Assembly: GCA_963556495.2 (NCBI GenBank)
Contig: OY747713.1
Location: 48,993,724 to 49,057,723, forward strand
Source: Valencia hispanica
Lineage: Eukaryota; Chordata; Actinopteri; Cyprinodontiformes; Valenciidae
Direction: 5' to 3'
DNA: 64,000 bases
A program made the position numbers and the translations under genes. The notes below the pieces were generated by a model that ran no database searches, had not been told where the DNA came from, and saw only the letters and a program-made list of their open reading frames with translations. Of the stretch, positions 10,478 through 21,310 are shown in pieces. The stretch's first letter is position 1, and the number at the start of each line of letters is the position of its first letter.

Positions 10478-11390
10478 ATTAAATAATGAAATGCATTGCT
10501 TTCAGTGTGCCTTTGTGGAACTGCAGGAACTGTGGAACTCTACACTTCTGAGAGACTGCTAAAGACATCTGTTTTCTTTGTGTCCTGCTGTGAGTGTTTT
10601 GCCTGATTTTAACCACTGTTTACCATGGCTAAACCTTGATTCAGATGAGAGTGAATCTGCTCTGCTTTGCTAAGATTTTCCTAAAAGATGGGGAAGCTAG
10701 TCTAGCAATTAGCAATTTTAAATACTGAACAGTATTTATGTAAGTCGCAGGTTAAGACCTGTGCACCAGTGACACATTGGCATTCTTAAATACTGCAAGG
10801 ACAGTATTTGTGTAAGTCATATGCAACCCACATAAATATGGATGAACCATCCTCACGTATAAAATGATTTACAAATAAAATAAATATAAAGGATAAATAT
10901 AAAGGATCAATGTTTATGTAGAAAATTTATTGAGAAATAAATGTATACAAAAAATATTTCCTTTAGTGTCAGTATGTGCTGCCTTTCTATTTCCGGTTCC
11001 GGGTAGAGGAGAGCAACATGTCGGAGCAGCTGCATGTAGAAGCTTTCCACGTTGTGCTACGACCAAGGTAATGTGTAATTCAGATGTTATTGGGGTTTTA
11101 TTGATATGCTAAATGTTAAAGTCTCCATTATTACGGTTGTAGAGTCCCGAAGTTAGTCTGGGTGTTGTCACACTGTCTGCCTGAGCTCTATTCATTCGCA
11201 GATAGGTAAGCGCTATGACTGTTAAGTTTTATGTAAATTTCTACTTGTATGTGAATGTTCTCTTATGATATCTAACCAGTTTGCACATGGTTTAATAAGT
11301 TTTATTTTTATTTGAATGTATAAATCCCTCTTTCTGTGGGGCAATTTCATTTATACTTAAGATTATACTGTTAAAGATTCTGGTGAATAT
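10478..11390. other. Unassigned; possible short first exon at 11021
   Basis: Most of the stretch shows nothing recognisable. At 10990-11070 a locally GC-richer segment contains an ATG near 11021 followed by 17 codons and a good splice-donor-like AGGTAATG at about 11069. No downstream partner exon was found, so this may be chance or the 5' end of an unrecognised transcript. Confidence 0.25.
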
Positions 11391-11690
11391 TCAATTCAAT
11401 TCAGTTTATTTATATAGCGCCAATTCACAACAGATGTCATCTCAAGGCACTTAGCAAGAAGTCATTTCAATATATTTATACAAACATTCCAATCAGTTAA
11501 AAAGTTTCCTATTTAAGGAATCCCAGCAGATTGCGTCAGTCATTGGCAAGAGGTTGGGCAGACTTTCCAACCATAGCAATCCTTCAGCAATCCCTCATAC
11601 TGAGCAAGCATGTAGCGAAGGTGGAGAGGAAAAACTCCCCTTTAACAGGAAGAAACCTCCAACCTCCAATATTCCACTTAATGTATATTT
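11391..11690 (-). mobile_element. L2-type LINE 3' UTR fragment
   Basis: It begins with the TTCAATTCAATTCAGTTTATTTATATAGCGCC tail (split here by family variation) shared with the L2 ends at 26935, 48932, 55965 and 63396. It continues with the AGATTGCGTCAGTCATTGGC and CATACTGAGCAAGCATGTAG blocks. Only about 300 bp of the 3' UTR is present, the usual 5'-truncated form. Orientation is minus because the tail is at the left. Confidence 0.8.
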
Positions 11691-12560
11691 TGCTCCTAAG
11701 CCGTTGTAAGTCATGTCAAAGTGGAATGCAGTAAGTAGGAGCTAAATGCACAGTAAACATGGACTTGTATTAGAAATATACTGAACATGTCTGACAGGTC
11801 AGGTTTTTTCCCCACCCTGATTTTCCTGGCGGTTGTTCGGGAGTGGATTCATTGGAGATTTGACGGCGAGCCTTCCCACCTGGATCTAGTGTTTAAGAGA
11901 CTTCATCTGCAATGATCGTTGGATGTGATTTTTTTTCCTGTGGCCTGCAGTGCAGTAGGCCAGAAACAACCACACCTTCACCTGCTTACACACTTCCAGA
12001 GACTTTAATTTTTGGGCTAGTAGACTGTGACTGACTTTGACAATTCTCCTAAATTTTGGACAGAAATAAATAAATAAATATATATATATATATATATTAA
12101 CTTTGTGTCGGTTTAAACAGAAATATTCACAAATTCTTCTGAGATCCAGTGAAATTTCAATAGGTTGTGAAAACACCATAGTTAGCATTGGCCAAAACTT
12201 GAATTATTTGAAAACTGTTCTCATTCCACTTGAAACGAGGTGTAAATTTTATTGTAGACTTTGTGTATTTTCTTTCTTATATAAAGCTGGCATAAGTTCA
12301 AAATTAATCTTTGCCTATTTGTGTCATTTAAGCCTCCACAGGTAGCCGAACCTAGTGGTCCATCTATAATTTTATAAACTACTATTAAATTGTCTAAGCG
12401 TTTGTTACACATAGGTCGATTTACCTATGCATCTGTGGTGCAGCACATAGAGTGCATTTATTTGGTGTTCACTTTGTGCGTAGTGTTGCTATTAGCCCTC
12501 GTTGACAGCTGAAGCCTCTGGACTGTTTGCTGGTTGTGTTTTTTTTTTTTTTCTTCTGCC
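11691..12560. other. Unassigned, with a short AAAT/TA simple repeat
   Basis: The simple repeat (AAAT)n(TA)n lies at about 12066-12098, and a T-run at about 12539-12553. The 5' LTR expected to the left of the gag relic is not recognisable: nothing here resembles the LTR at 19361. Confidence 0.4.
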
Positions 12561-12580
12561 TGTTCTCGCTTGCCTCAAAA

Positions 12581-13863
12581 GATGGAAAAGTCACTCCTCC
12601 GTAGTGCTATACACCCACAGAGTTCCACAGATTCACAAGTGCTGGATGTGGATGGGTGTCTAATAAAAATATATCCTGAAAAGCGTGATTGTCTGGCTGG
12701 ATATGACATCAAGGCATGCAGATTCTGAATTTGGTGGAAAGCATGGAAAACCAGGATAAGAAAGGGAAGGTTTCAGACATGCTGGGTGAGCTAACTTTAC
12801 TTTTCCAGAAGAGATTGCAGCTAGAGGCACAGAGCTGCAGGAAGCTGCAGGAAGAAAGAGATGTTGCGAGGTTTGAGCTCACTGAGGCGAGAGTAGAGTA
12901 TTAGAAAGGTGGAGAAGAAAGTGTTGTGCCTCCTCAGGAGATTCCTGAATCCAATATGAAAATGAAATCTCAGTGGCAGATTCCTAATGAGACTTCTGCT
13001 TCAGAAGAAAGGAACAGAAATATGCCCCACAGCAAAGCTACCCCCCCCCCCCCCACCCCCCCCCCCACCCTTTTCCAGATGGCAGGGAAGGTGTGAAGAG
13101 TGTGACAAGTCCCCACAGAGGAGTTCAAGGAAGGGATGCTGTTGTTGGATTAGGGAGGGGCGGACACCCCAACCTGACTTGCTATGCACCTGACTCTCTA
13201 CAGAGATATCAGGAGAGCCACCTTTGGGCCTGAGGTGGGGCAGATTTGGTGACACACTCCAGTGTACATCAGGCGCAGAGCTCGAAGCTGCACCCACAGC
13301 TATCCTATGATCCCAATCCACAGGATCTCTCATCTAGTGATTCAGAAGAGAGTGCCCCCTTCCGTGAGTGTGGAATATGTACATGTCAGCTTGAGTCCCT
13401 CGCAAGAGGCATAGAGGGGTTCAATTCAAACTCCAAGGACTCGAACGTAGACCACTATTTGGGGGAAGAATAGAGATGTATCTTAGATTTACCAAATCCT
13501 TCATCCCAAAAGAAGCTGAAACTTATTTGGACAACAACTTCTCAAAGTGTCCATAGATTTACGGAAACTTTATCCCCTGGAGTCAGAGATCGTTATTCAA
13601 TGCTCTGTGAGGCTCTGAGGGAGGAGTTCGTAATGTACCTGGACCCCGCTTTGGCCACTCTTGGGGCCTTTTCAGTCCAGCAGAAGAAACATGAGTCCCT
13701 GCAGGATTATTACCGCCAGCTCAGAGCTGCTTATTTTCAGGGGTGGAGTCCCCTTGGCTTAAAAGAACAACCGGCTTTCAAATTTCTTTTTCTTCATAAT
13801 CTCCACAGATGTTTATGCTTTGAAGTAACCATGCCTTTTATGTTTGGAAACCTGAATATGTAG
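12581..13863 (+). pseudogene. gag-like region of an LTR retroelement, broken
   Basis: Several frames together give a Gag-like protein. Residues around 12720-12900 form a charged helix containing KGKVSDMLGEL and KLQEERDVARFEL, typical of the N-terminal coiled part of fish Gypsy-like Gag. After a poly-C expansion at about 13042-13070, which breaks the frame, the part at 13600-13863 contains LREEFVMYLDPALATLGAF and SLQDYYRQLRAAYF, a capsid-like segment. At least three frameshifts and stops are needed to connect these pieces, so no Gag is made. It precedes pol in the expected order on the same strand. It is an old genomic copy; no intact gene is implied. Confidence 0.65.
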
Positions 13864-14700
13864 GAAATTAGGCCTAGTTCGCGTGGGAAACTCGTAGCCG
13901 GGCCCACAAGGTAAAGGGTGAAACCAGAGTTTTGCATATAAGTGGAGAAAAAGACCCAAACCTTGCCCTGGAAGCTCTCACATGTTTTCAGCATTGTCCC
14001 CCATTGAGCCCCCCCCCCGTGTTCATTTGAGCAGATCTGCTGGTCCGGCTTGGACACTTTCAACCAGGACTTTTGAATGCGAGCCAGCGGCCCTGTAGAT
14101 CCCTTCCTGGGGAACCCTGAAGTCATGCTGTCAGGACAGACCATCCCTCAGGCCTACCAGGCTGTTATTGAGACTAACATGCTAGTACCACCAAGAACAG
14201 CAGGGATGCCAATATGCTTAGCTGTGATGAAAGGTCAACACCCACTATGTAAGCAGGCATTTTCCAGCCACTTCCCCATTCTTGAGTTGAACAATCGTTC
14301 AACCTACCTGCTGTTTGAAAATCCAACCAAAAGCTCCAGTGCCGGTGACAGCAAGAAAGCCTCTTGGCATACTTATAGATTGCTCATTTTCATGATTTTG
14401 AACTTTCAGTTTCCCTTATAGGGGATCTGACTTTATTCATGAACGACAAACAGTCCTCTTCAGACATGTTGTTAAAATTTTCATCCAAAATGGTCATGGT
14501 AAAGCGGCACATAGCTTTACCCAGCTGAGTCAGCCCAGGAGGACCAGACTCTCCACTGAACCATATCCTGGTTTTAGAAGTGGAAATCAACCAACAGCTG
14601 GAAAAAGCTGATGCGTTGGAAATAGAGGATGAGAAGACGGAACTTAAAGAACTGTTCTATGAATTTCAGTCAGTCTTATCTAGGGAAAAGCACCCCCCAC
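13864..14700 (+). pseudogene. gag-pol junction / probable protease-to-RT spacer, degraded
   Basis: Fragments such as IPSWGTLK and VPPRTAGMPICLAVMKG lie in changing frames between the gag relic and the reverse transcriptase. No protease active-site DTG/DSG motif is visible. Position and strand make it the degraded protease/linker zone, by inference only. Confidence 0.4.
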
Positions 14701-15181
14701 TTTAGTATACCAGTACAAGGTCCCTCTTGCTGCTTATGATTCAATCCAGGAGATCCTCGATAAGCTGCTAGAGAAACAGATCATCCATGAGTGTAACTCC
14801 ACATACAACTCCCCGAACTGGCCGGTGTTAAAGCCAACCAGAAAATGGCACCTGACCATTGACTACTGTTCTCTGAATAAACAGGTATCCCTCTCAGGAT
14901 GGCCGATGTTCCACTTAGATCAGGAGATGGCCAAAGTGAAGGATGCTCGTTTCTTCTCTAGGGTAGACGTGGCTAATGCTTTCTGGACAATGAAGGTGAA
15001 TCCAGCAGATCAGTATAAGCTGGCTTTTTCCTTTGGAAATCATCAATATACTTGGAATCGATGTCCCTTTGGTTATTCAAACTCACCAGCAGAATTCAAC
15101 ATTTTCCTCCACAAAGCCATGTCTGATGCTGCGACCCGAGGAAGCCTTATTTATGTCGATGACATCTTAGTGAGGAGTTAA
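14700..15181 (+). pseudogene. pol: reverse transcriptase fragment of the env-bearing LTR element
   Basis: The translation shows the RT order: IQEILDKLLEKQIIHECNS, PTRKWHLTIDYCSLNK, FFSRVDVANAFWTMKV with the first catalytic Asp, CPFGYSNSPAEFN, and LIYVDDILV with the YVDD box. The frame ends in TAA right after the YVDD region, where a LINE-B fragment begins at 15185. The RT thumb, the connection and the start of RNase H are missing. The YVDD box is retrovirus-like, although the integrase and env place the element with Ty3/Gypsy-type elements. It cannot be functional. Confidence 0.8.
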
Positions 15182-15184
15182 ACA

Positions 15185-16090
15185 TTTAAAGAGCAAAACA
15201 AATCCAAGGTCCTGTTTTCTCTGGTAGAGCAGTTGACAAACTGTTAAAATGTTGGAAGTGTAGACGAGAGCTTGGCATGATTAAAATCACCAGATATTGC
15301 CACAAATGTATTCGGGTGCTGGGTCTGTAGCTTAGCAACAACGGAACTGATGACATTACATGCACTGTCGCCAAACAGCTGAAGGTGAAATGTAAACAAC
15401 TGCCGAAATTACACTGGTGAACTCTCTTGGTAAATAATATGGACAAAAACTTACTGCCAAGACTTCGATGTCTGGGCTGCAGAGACAAGACTTCACAGTA
15501 ACATGTCCTGGATGAGACCATCTGTTGTTGACAAGCACTTCTACTCCACCTCCTTTTCTTTTCCTGCTCGTCTTCAGATCTCTGTCTGCTCGTACAGTCA
15601 GGAAGCCTGGCAGAGAGACGTTGGGATCGGGGATATGATCCTGCAGCCACGCCTCAGTAAAACACATAACACGGCATTCCCGATACTCTGGCTGAGTCCT
15701 TGTAAGGGTTTGGAGTACATCCATCTTGTTAGCCAGTGATCTCATGTTGTCCATTATGATCAGTGGAAGAGATGGCTTGAAATTCCTCCTTCTCTGTCTT
15801 GTTTTTGCTCCTGCTCTGCACCCAGAGCAGGAGCAACTCATCAGGGATTTGTGGCTTCAGTTGAGGTATTATTTCAGCTTTTGCAATGTTAATCAGCTGC
15901 TCCCGGCTGTAAACCACATTGTTGCCATGGTTACGCATCATAACAAGTTATCAAAAAGTGAAACATTTACAACAAAAATCATTCCAGCTTCACAGCACCA
16001 AAAACTAAAAAGTATACAGGTAAAAGAATGCAATCTGTCTCAAGAAAACAGAGGAACCAATGTACAAAAAAAACAAAAATTGAATTAATA
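15185..16090 (-). mobile_element. LINE-B 5' fragment inside the LTR element
   Basis: On the minus strand it holds the LINE-B 5' UTR and the start of its protein: PSLPLIIMDNMRSLANKMD, CFTEAWLQD, SLPGFLTVRADRD and YYLPREFTSVISAVVYI, with one frameshift near 15390. It stops at 15185 in the endonuclease, so the 3' two-thirds and tail are absent. Because LINEs normally lose their 5' end, this 5' remnant suggests a later deletion that also removed part of the host pol gene. It is the uninterrupted reference showing how the LINE-B at 3180-9035 was split. Confidence 0.8.
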
Positions 16091-16149
16091 GGTAATTAAT
16101 AGGTAGCCAACAGAGCCACTCCAGCCACCCAGATTAGCGCAATTCTAGA

Positions 16150-16565
16150 ACTGATGTCAGCCACTCTTAACTGTTCCTAGCGTGTGACCTCCTCACCTCA
16201 GACCATGACTTTGTGGTGTACTGGAAAAAGGTTGAAGGTCATTTTCGAATGTTAGGTCCAGAGAAGGATAGCAACGACGAAGCCGATCACTTCGCCGAAC
16301 TAGGGGCGGAGCAAAGAACCCAGTGGGAATTCCAGGAGAAATGGCTCCCCTTCTCAAACTCCTATGACATCTGTGCTGTCACCCGTCGACAGGCGAAGGA
16401 GAGAAGTGAGGACCCCCAGAACTCTGGAGAAACCCTGCACCTTGGATGGAAACCTGATGACCCAAACCTGATTAACATGCAGGAGCAGGACCCTGACATC
16501 CATCTCATCAGGGAACTGATAGGTAATGATTCACAGACAGACACACTTCCACCATCTACAGGTTA
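16150..16565 (+). pseudogene. pol: end of RNase H / linker before integrase
   Basis: A frame at about 16213-16566 contains VYWKKVEGHFRMLG, GDEADHF-like residues (NDEADHFAELGAE) and a charged spacer, ending in TAG just before the integrase zinc-binding region. The N-terminal phrase resembles the end of RNase H in Gypsy-type pol, where A-D-x-L/F residues occur. Its start is lost to the LINE-B insertion/deletion. Confidence 0.5.
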
Positions 16566-17640
16566 GAGCAAGAATCTAAGGACCCTTCGTCGTGAGCTAC
16601 CACATCTAAAATTAGAGAACGGTTTGCTGGTTTACTCTCACCAGGGATGGGGCCCACTGCGCTGGGTCATCCAAACAGATCATAGGAGGGTCATGTTAGC
16701 CTATGCCCATGATGGCCCAGTGGGTGGTCACAGAGGCTACAAAGCCACACACAATGGCTTGTGACACCCACGCCTACGTTCAGGGATGTCTGACAAGCTG
16801 CCAGTTTCAACCATCCCAACAACTCACTCGAGCACCCCTTCAGCGAAAGGGGGTGACGTTTCCTTGGTCACATTTGCAAATTGACCGGGTTTCACCAGTC
16901 CCAAAGTAGGCCAGAGGAAATTAATATATGCTAACAATCATGTGCAGCCTTACCAAATGGGTCGAATGCCTGCCGGCACTGAATGATAATGCAGTCATGA
17001 CTGCTGTTCCTTTATTGAACTATGTTTTCAGCCCCTGGGGCTTCCCCTCTCCTTTGACTCAGACAGGGGGATACACTTCACCTCAAGTGTCATAACCTCA
17101 CTCTTTGATATTTCAAGGGTGGGGGTCAAATTCCACCTTCCTTATCACCCACAGTCCTCAGGTCAAGTTGAAAGGTTGAACTGTACCATCATGGACATGC
17201 TGAAGAAATATGTCAGCAGCTTGGGAAAGGACTGGGACATAAAGATTCCCTTGGTCTTGATGGCTATCAGGTCTACCCCCAATGAGCCACAGGGGTCACC
17301 CCCTTTGAGATGATGGCAGGCAGCAAGATGACCCTCCTACTACATCTCCTCTACCACCCAGAGAACATTAGTGTGACCACAGCATACACAGCTCACCGGT
17401 ATGTTGCAGACCTAAAGGAGCACCTCATTTCCTGGAGGCCAGCGCATAGGGCTCCAAAGCCTACTATGATCTAAAAGCAACTTACAGTGAATTGATTTGA
17501 GTGACAAGGTTGTCTATTTCTGTTTCGCCCAGCCAACAGGAAGGTCCAGGAAGTTCCTCCCTAGTTGGACTGGCCCTTTTGAGATCGTGGGAAAACTCTC
17601 CCCTGTGGCACAATTTATATCCTGAAACAACTGCAAAAGT
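16566..17640 (+). pseudogene. pol: integrase, broken
   Basis: Pieces in several frames follow the integrase order. There is an N-terminal zinc-binding-like part ([12 protein letters not shown], then a GCLTSCQ pair of cysteines), a core with LTKWVECLP, and at 17119-17313 FHLPYHPQSSGQVERLNCTI, containing the catalytic glutamate. At about 17525-17640 a WTGPFEIVGKLSPVA segment matches the GPY/F module of Ty3/Gypsy and retroviral integrases. Stops and frameshifts occur throughout. The GPY/F-type end and the neighbouring env point to a Ty3/Gypsy-type element with an envelope gene. Confidence 0.75.
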
Positions 17641-17642
17641 TC

Positions 17643-18806
17643 ATGGTCACTGAGGAAGACCTTAGCAGCAGCAAACGACCGAAAAGATTCTTAAGTGGCC
17701 TGATCGCAACAGCGAAAGCGTTAGGATCTTTGTCCTCAGTTGGCCTCTCAGTATCAAACACTGTTAGCCTGAAAACACTTCAAAGACACAAAGCTGAACT
17801 GGAGGACGAAATGCCGGAAATCCAATAGAAACTCCTCCTTCAACAGAGACTGTTAGAAGCACAATCTAAAACCCTTCAGAGTACAGTAGTGACTGTTAAT
17901 CAACATTCCAATCTAATTAACAACACTCTGGATGCTCTACAAGCTCTCTCAGAAGTTGTAAAAAATGACTTAATGTACACACAGGTGGTAAGAGATTTAA
18001 TTGAGGATCTTATTAGAGAAGTTGGTTCATCTGTAGACAGTCTTGGGGAGGAACGAATTCCTACATATTTAGTTCCTCTAGAACTTGTTGAAAATATTCT
18101 CAAAACCACCACAACAAACCAATGCAAACCTTACAAATTCATCCGGCATACAGCTTGGGTAGCGCAATCCCAATTTTTGTTATTCCAGATAATTTTGAAG
18201 TTGGGTTCATGCTTAACCTTCCCATCATTGAAAAAAACAAATGTATATAGGCTTAAAACAGTTCTAAATGTTGATTTTTGGAAAGGTAACACCCACCTAC
18301 ACCTAAAAACCCCATCCTTACCAGTCTACCATGATCCCAAACTTTATCTCACTCCAAACCTAGATCTATGCACCAAAACTGAAGATTTCCACTGAGTGTG
18401 CCAAGGTTACCCGTTTATTAGAGATATAACTGACTACCTCTGTGGTTTGAGGGATGATGCCCCTAAAAAAAATTGTCAAGCTACAATTACATTAAAAGAT
18501 GCAGGAATGGAAACCAAAGTTGAAAATGCAGGTAATCGATGGCTAGTAAGCACCCCAGTGGCAGAAGCTTTGATGTCATATGATCAACATGACACACTCA
18601 CCAAGATAAAATTGTTAAACCAAACTGTGTTCCTCACTGTCCCACAAGGAACAATAGTTCACATAGGACACATAATTCTCCATCATCTTGACCTCGACAG
18701 ACATGACACCAAGATCAAGAGCATGGACGCATTTAACGGGCAAAATGTCACTGTTGATACCGAAATTGAGAAAAAAACTTTTGAAGGAGGGGACCAAATT
18801 GATTAA
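17643..18806 (+). pseudogene. Envelope relic, F-like fusion glycoprotein type
   Basis: The frame begins in the pol-env overlap. At about 17670 there is a furin-type RPKR site followed directly by a hydrophobic, glycine-containing fusion-peptide-like stretch, then a long heptad-rich helix. Further on come a VYRLKTVLNVDF-like strand and clustered cysteines (LDLCTKTEDF, VCQGYPF, DYLCGL, KNCQATI), ending in a hydrophobic IVHIGHIILH stretch. This order resembles the F-type envelopes of errantiviruses and baculoviruses rather than retroviral SU/TM. Only about ten residues separate the end of integrase from the cleavage site, so the small N-terminal subunit is missing. Stops at about 17827 and 18394 break it, and no clear transmembrane anchor follows. 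It is an old, non-functional genomic copy. Confidence 0.6.
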
Positions 18807-19350
18807 ATTCAGCCTAGCCCCTACAGACTTGAACAGACTTGAACCCCCCTCCCTCGCTTCCCCAAGACAAAAAAGCTGATTGAACAGAGACACAAATCAT
18901 GACATTCACACTAAATGGACTTGTAACTGGGTGAATCTTCACATCGGTGATGGTATACACTGCTTACAGGCAGGTCAAACAATTGCAAGCAAGAATCGAT
19001 TACATTTCTAACACCGTGGTTCATAGCTTCCCCCAGGTCCATGGCACAAGCTGATAACAGTGCCTGATGGGAGCTACATATTCATGCTTTGACTGTTTCC
19101 TGTCCTATCCTATTCCCCTTCCTTACTTAAAGCATTAATGTGAATCATGAAGTATGACAATGACAAAAGGGGGTTATTTTCTTGGTGTGATTTTCTTTTC
19201 TTTTTGTTGTTTTCTTACACTTTTTCTATATTTTAGTGGAGTAAATTAGCCTCTACCCAGATTAGGTTAACCTCTACCCAGAGTCAGTTCGAATTAGTGG
19301 ACCCAGTGTAGCTTCAAAGACTGTAAACTGCATTTCCACTCTTCACCGCT
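18807..19350 (+). other. 3' internal non-coding region of the LTR element
   Basis: It contains the paired block CCTCTACCCAGATTAGGTTA / CCTCTACCCAGAGTCAG at about 19250-19290 and GGACCCAGTGTAGC at about 19300. The same order occurs in reverse complement at 22600-22700, showing that this stretch belongs to the element and not to the flank. Confidence 0.65.
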
Positions 19351-19360
19351 AAGGGGGGAA
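19351..19360 (+). promoter_or_regulatory. Polypurine tract before the 3' LTR
   Basis: AAGGGGGGAA sits directly before a TG that starts the LTR at 19361. A second, near-identical tract (AAAAGGGGGAA|TGTTGGG) occurs at 19543-19553, leaving the exact U3 start ambiguous. Confidence 0.55.
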
Positions 19361-19935
19361 TGTTGGGACATAGATTGTTGGACCCATATCATTTTTTTTG
19401 CTGTCCATATTGTTTTGCCACTCTCCAAATGGACTGAACTGTTACACCTCGCCCCACTGAAAGACAGTGAGGATATGAAAGATCATGAAAGATAAACGTG
19501 GTTCTAGCTCCAGAGACTGAACAGTGTGCATTCTTCTGAACTAAAAGGGGGAATGTTGGGATTAATTTTCCACAAACTGAATGGATTGCATCTCCCAGCA
19601 TCTGTTACGCCGCCCTCAACACATGCTCATTGGTCTGTGGCTAGTGATGGCATCACAGAGTTGATAAAAGGGCACGGAAATGAAATCATTGTCTTTCCCT
19701 TGCTGACCTGAATTGCTAACAACTTTCTCTCTTTTGTTCCAACCTGCAGGATCAGGAAAGAACTCCCATGAAAACTTCTACGTTTTCAGGGGAGTTGCCA
19801 TCCTCTGTGTTGTAAACTGGTTGTCGCTAGAAGCAGTGCTATATCTCTTCTTTCTTTCTTTTCCTTTTATTCTATTCACGTCAGCCAATTGTAGCTGTAC
19901 CGCCACCTGTCTGGGCCAGCTGCCTACCCTAGACT
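19361..19935 (+). mobile_element. 3' LTR of the env-bearing element, right end uncertain
   Basis: It starts TGTTGGGACA after the polypurine tract. The LTR is homologous to the reverse complement of 21620-22590 through blocks such as GACTGAACTGTTACACC, GTTCTAGCTCCA and CTGCATCTCCCAGCATC. U3 promoter elements are conserved in both copies. The right part (about 19740-19935) does not match the other copy well and is cut off by the inverted-repeat element at 19938. Confidence 0.7.
19629..19670 (+). promoter_or_regulatory. Probable U3 promoter: inverted CCAAT and TATA-like box
   Basis: ATTGG (inverted CCAAT) at 19629-19633 is followed by TTGATAAAAG at 19661-19670. In the opposite-strand copy the same pair is present at 22257-22261 (CCAAT) and around 22221-22230 with similar spacing. 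Conservation between diverged copies supports a promoter function. Confidence 0.55.
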
Positions 19936-19937
19936 AG

Positions 19938-20571
19938 GGGGCTGTTTACACGACAACGTTGCCGTTTTTGTTTGAATACGCGGGTGAAAACGCACTGCGT
20001 TTACACGACAGGGCGCGCGATGGAAAACGATGTAGTACATATGCCGGGCCTTTAGATGGCAGTGGGCCCCGTGAATGCAGTGTTCCAAGTTTTCCCCCTC
20101 ACAACCCGGAAAAGAAACATTTCATGATAACTAACAATGGCGGTCTTCTTGTAGTTCTCCTCCGCTTAAATAAAGGCATATTGATTATTTGGTGCACTTA
20201 CTGTATGCGTTTCCGTTGGCGATCGCATAGAAGCCTGATGATCTCTAAGTTTTGCTTACAGAGAGACCAAATAACTTCAGAAACTGCATCAGCAGTAACC
20301 GCATACCTGGATACGCCATTGTTGTTGTTTTTCTGTAGAAAGGCGGAGTGCGCAAGTGCAACATGTCCGTAGGTGGCTGGCAGTGACGTCATCGTTTTCA
20401 AAAGTCTCCGGCTTGCGTTTACATGACAACGAATCCCCCAGCGTTTTCAAAACTCTCCACTCTGGAAGCCGTTTCCCAAAAGCTGCATTTTCGCCCCCCC
20501 GTTTTCTCGTTGTCGTGTAAACGAGAGGCCGAATCAGTTTTGCTGAAAAACGTTGTCGTGTAAACAGCCCC
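19938..20571. mobile_element. Non-autonomous DNA transposon with ~23-bp terminal inverted repeats
   Basis: The left end GGGGCTGTTTACACGACAAC matches the reverse complement of the right end, which reads GTTGTCGTGTAAACAGCCCC at 20552-20571. Further inverted copies of ACGACA...GTGTAAAC lie inside. There is no transposase frame. A clean target duplication could not be identified; the superfamily may be hAT. Confidence 0.75.
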
Positions 20572-20662
20572 TAAGTCTGCTAAAACTAATGCTAATTGCC
20601 CCTTTGTTTACTCATCATCTCCACTCTGCGGTAAGTCTAGCCTTTGAAGCCCATGCTTTCCA

Positions 20663-20663
20663 G

Positions 20664-20743
<80 letters not shown>

Positions 20744-20755
20744 GCACACACAGGT
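20663..20755 (+). repeat. (CT)n(CA)n microsatellite
   Basis: About 60 bp of CT repeat with one TTT interruption passes into a short (CA)n run. The open frames across it are simple SLSLSL/ERERER artefacts. Confidence 0.95.
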
Positions 20756-21090
20756 GAAAATGGCATCTCTCTGAAGTGATGCCCTGGTGACTGTCCTCTC
20801 TAATTCTGTCAGGGTTATTTGTTGATTTGGTTCCATTTATACATTTCTTTCTAAGATCATTGGTAGTTTGTAGATCGTAGGAAATTAGAATAGATAGGAT
20901 TGTCGACACAGTGAGTTGGCTGGTTAAGGTTATCATGTTAATAAACCCTGTTATATTTTACAGGGAAGGTCCTCAGTTTTATTCAGTGTGTGCCTGCAGT
21001 TACTTGTCACAGCGTTTGAGCTCACATCCTTCAGTGGAGACTGAAGCTCTGGAAATTATCCAAATGAATATGTTAAATTCAAAATTCAAA
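20756..21090. other. Unassigned stretch
   Basis: No recognisable coding or repeat signal apart from ATTCAAATTCAAATTC just before the LINE-B tail at 21091, which may be part of that insertion's tail. Confidence 0.4.
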
Positions 21091-21310
21091 TTCAAATTCT
21101 AAAATACTTTATTGATCCCAGAGGGGGGCATCTTGCTGCAAACCTTAAAGGACCTAGGCTTCCTCAAGAAGTACAGTATGCTCTGTTACTTCTTGTAGAT
21201 GGTTTCACAGTTCAGTCTCCAGTCCAGTCTGTTGTCAAGGTGAACTCTGAGGTATTTATACTCCTCAACCACCTCCACTTCTTCTCCCATGATGGAAACA
21301 GTATTTGATA
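21091..21310 (-). mobile_element. LINE-B 3' end, short copy with internal deletion
   Basis: It starts with AAAATACTTTATTGATCCCA, the reversed tail also seen at 61185. The sequence then jumps to the region corresponding to 61580-61740, with shared blocks CATCTTGCTGCAAACCTT, GAAGTACAGT and GGTATTTATACTCCTCAACC. The part corresponding to about 61210-61580 is missing. Orientation is minus. Confidence 0.8.

Noticed and set aside
13001..13333. Minus-strand frame with a poly-Gly run
   Set aside because: Complement of the poly-C expansion in the gag relic.
20615..20936. Arg/Glu-repeat frames on the minus strand
   Set aside because: Translation of the CT/CA microsatellite.
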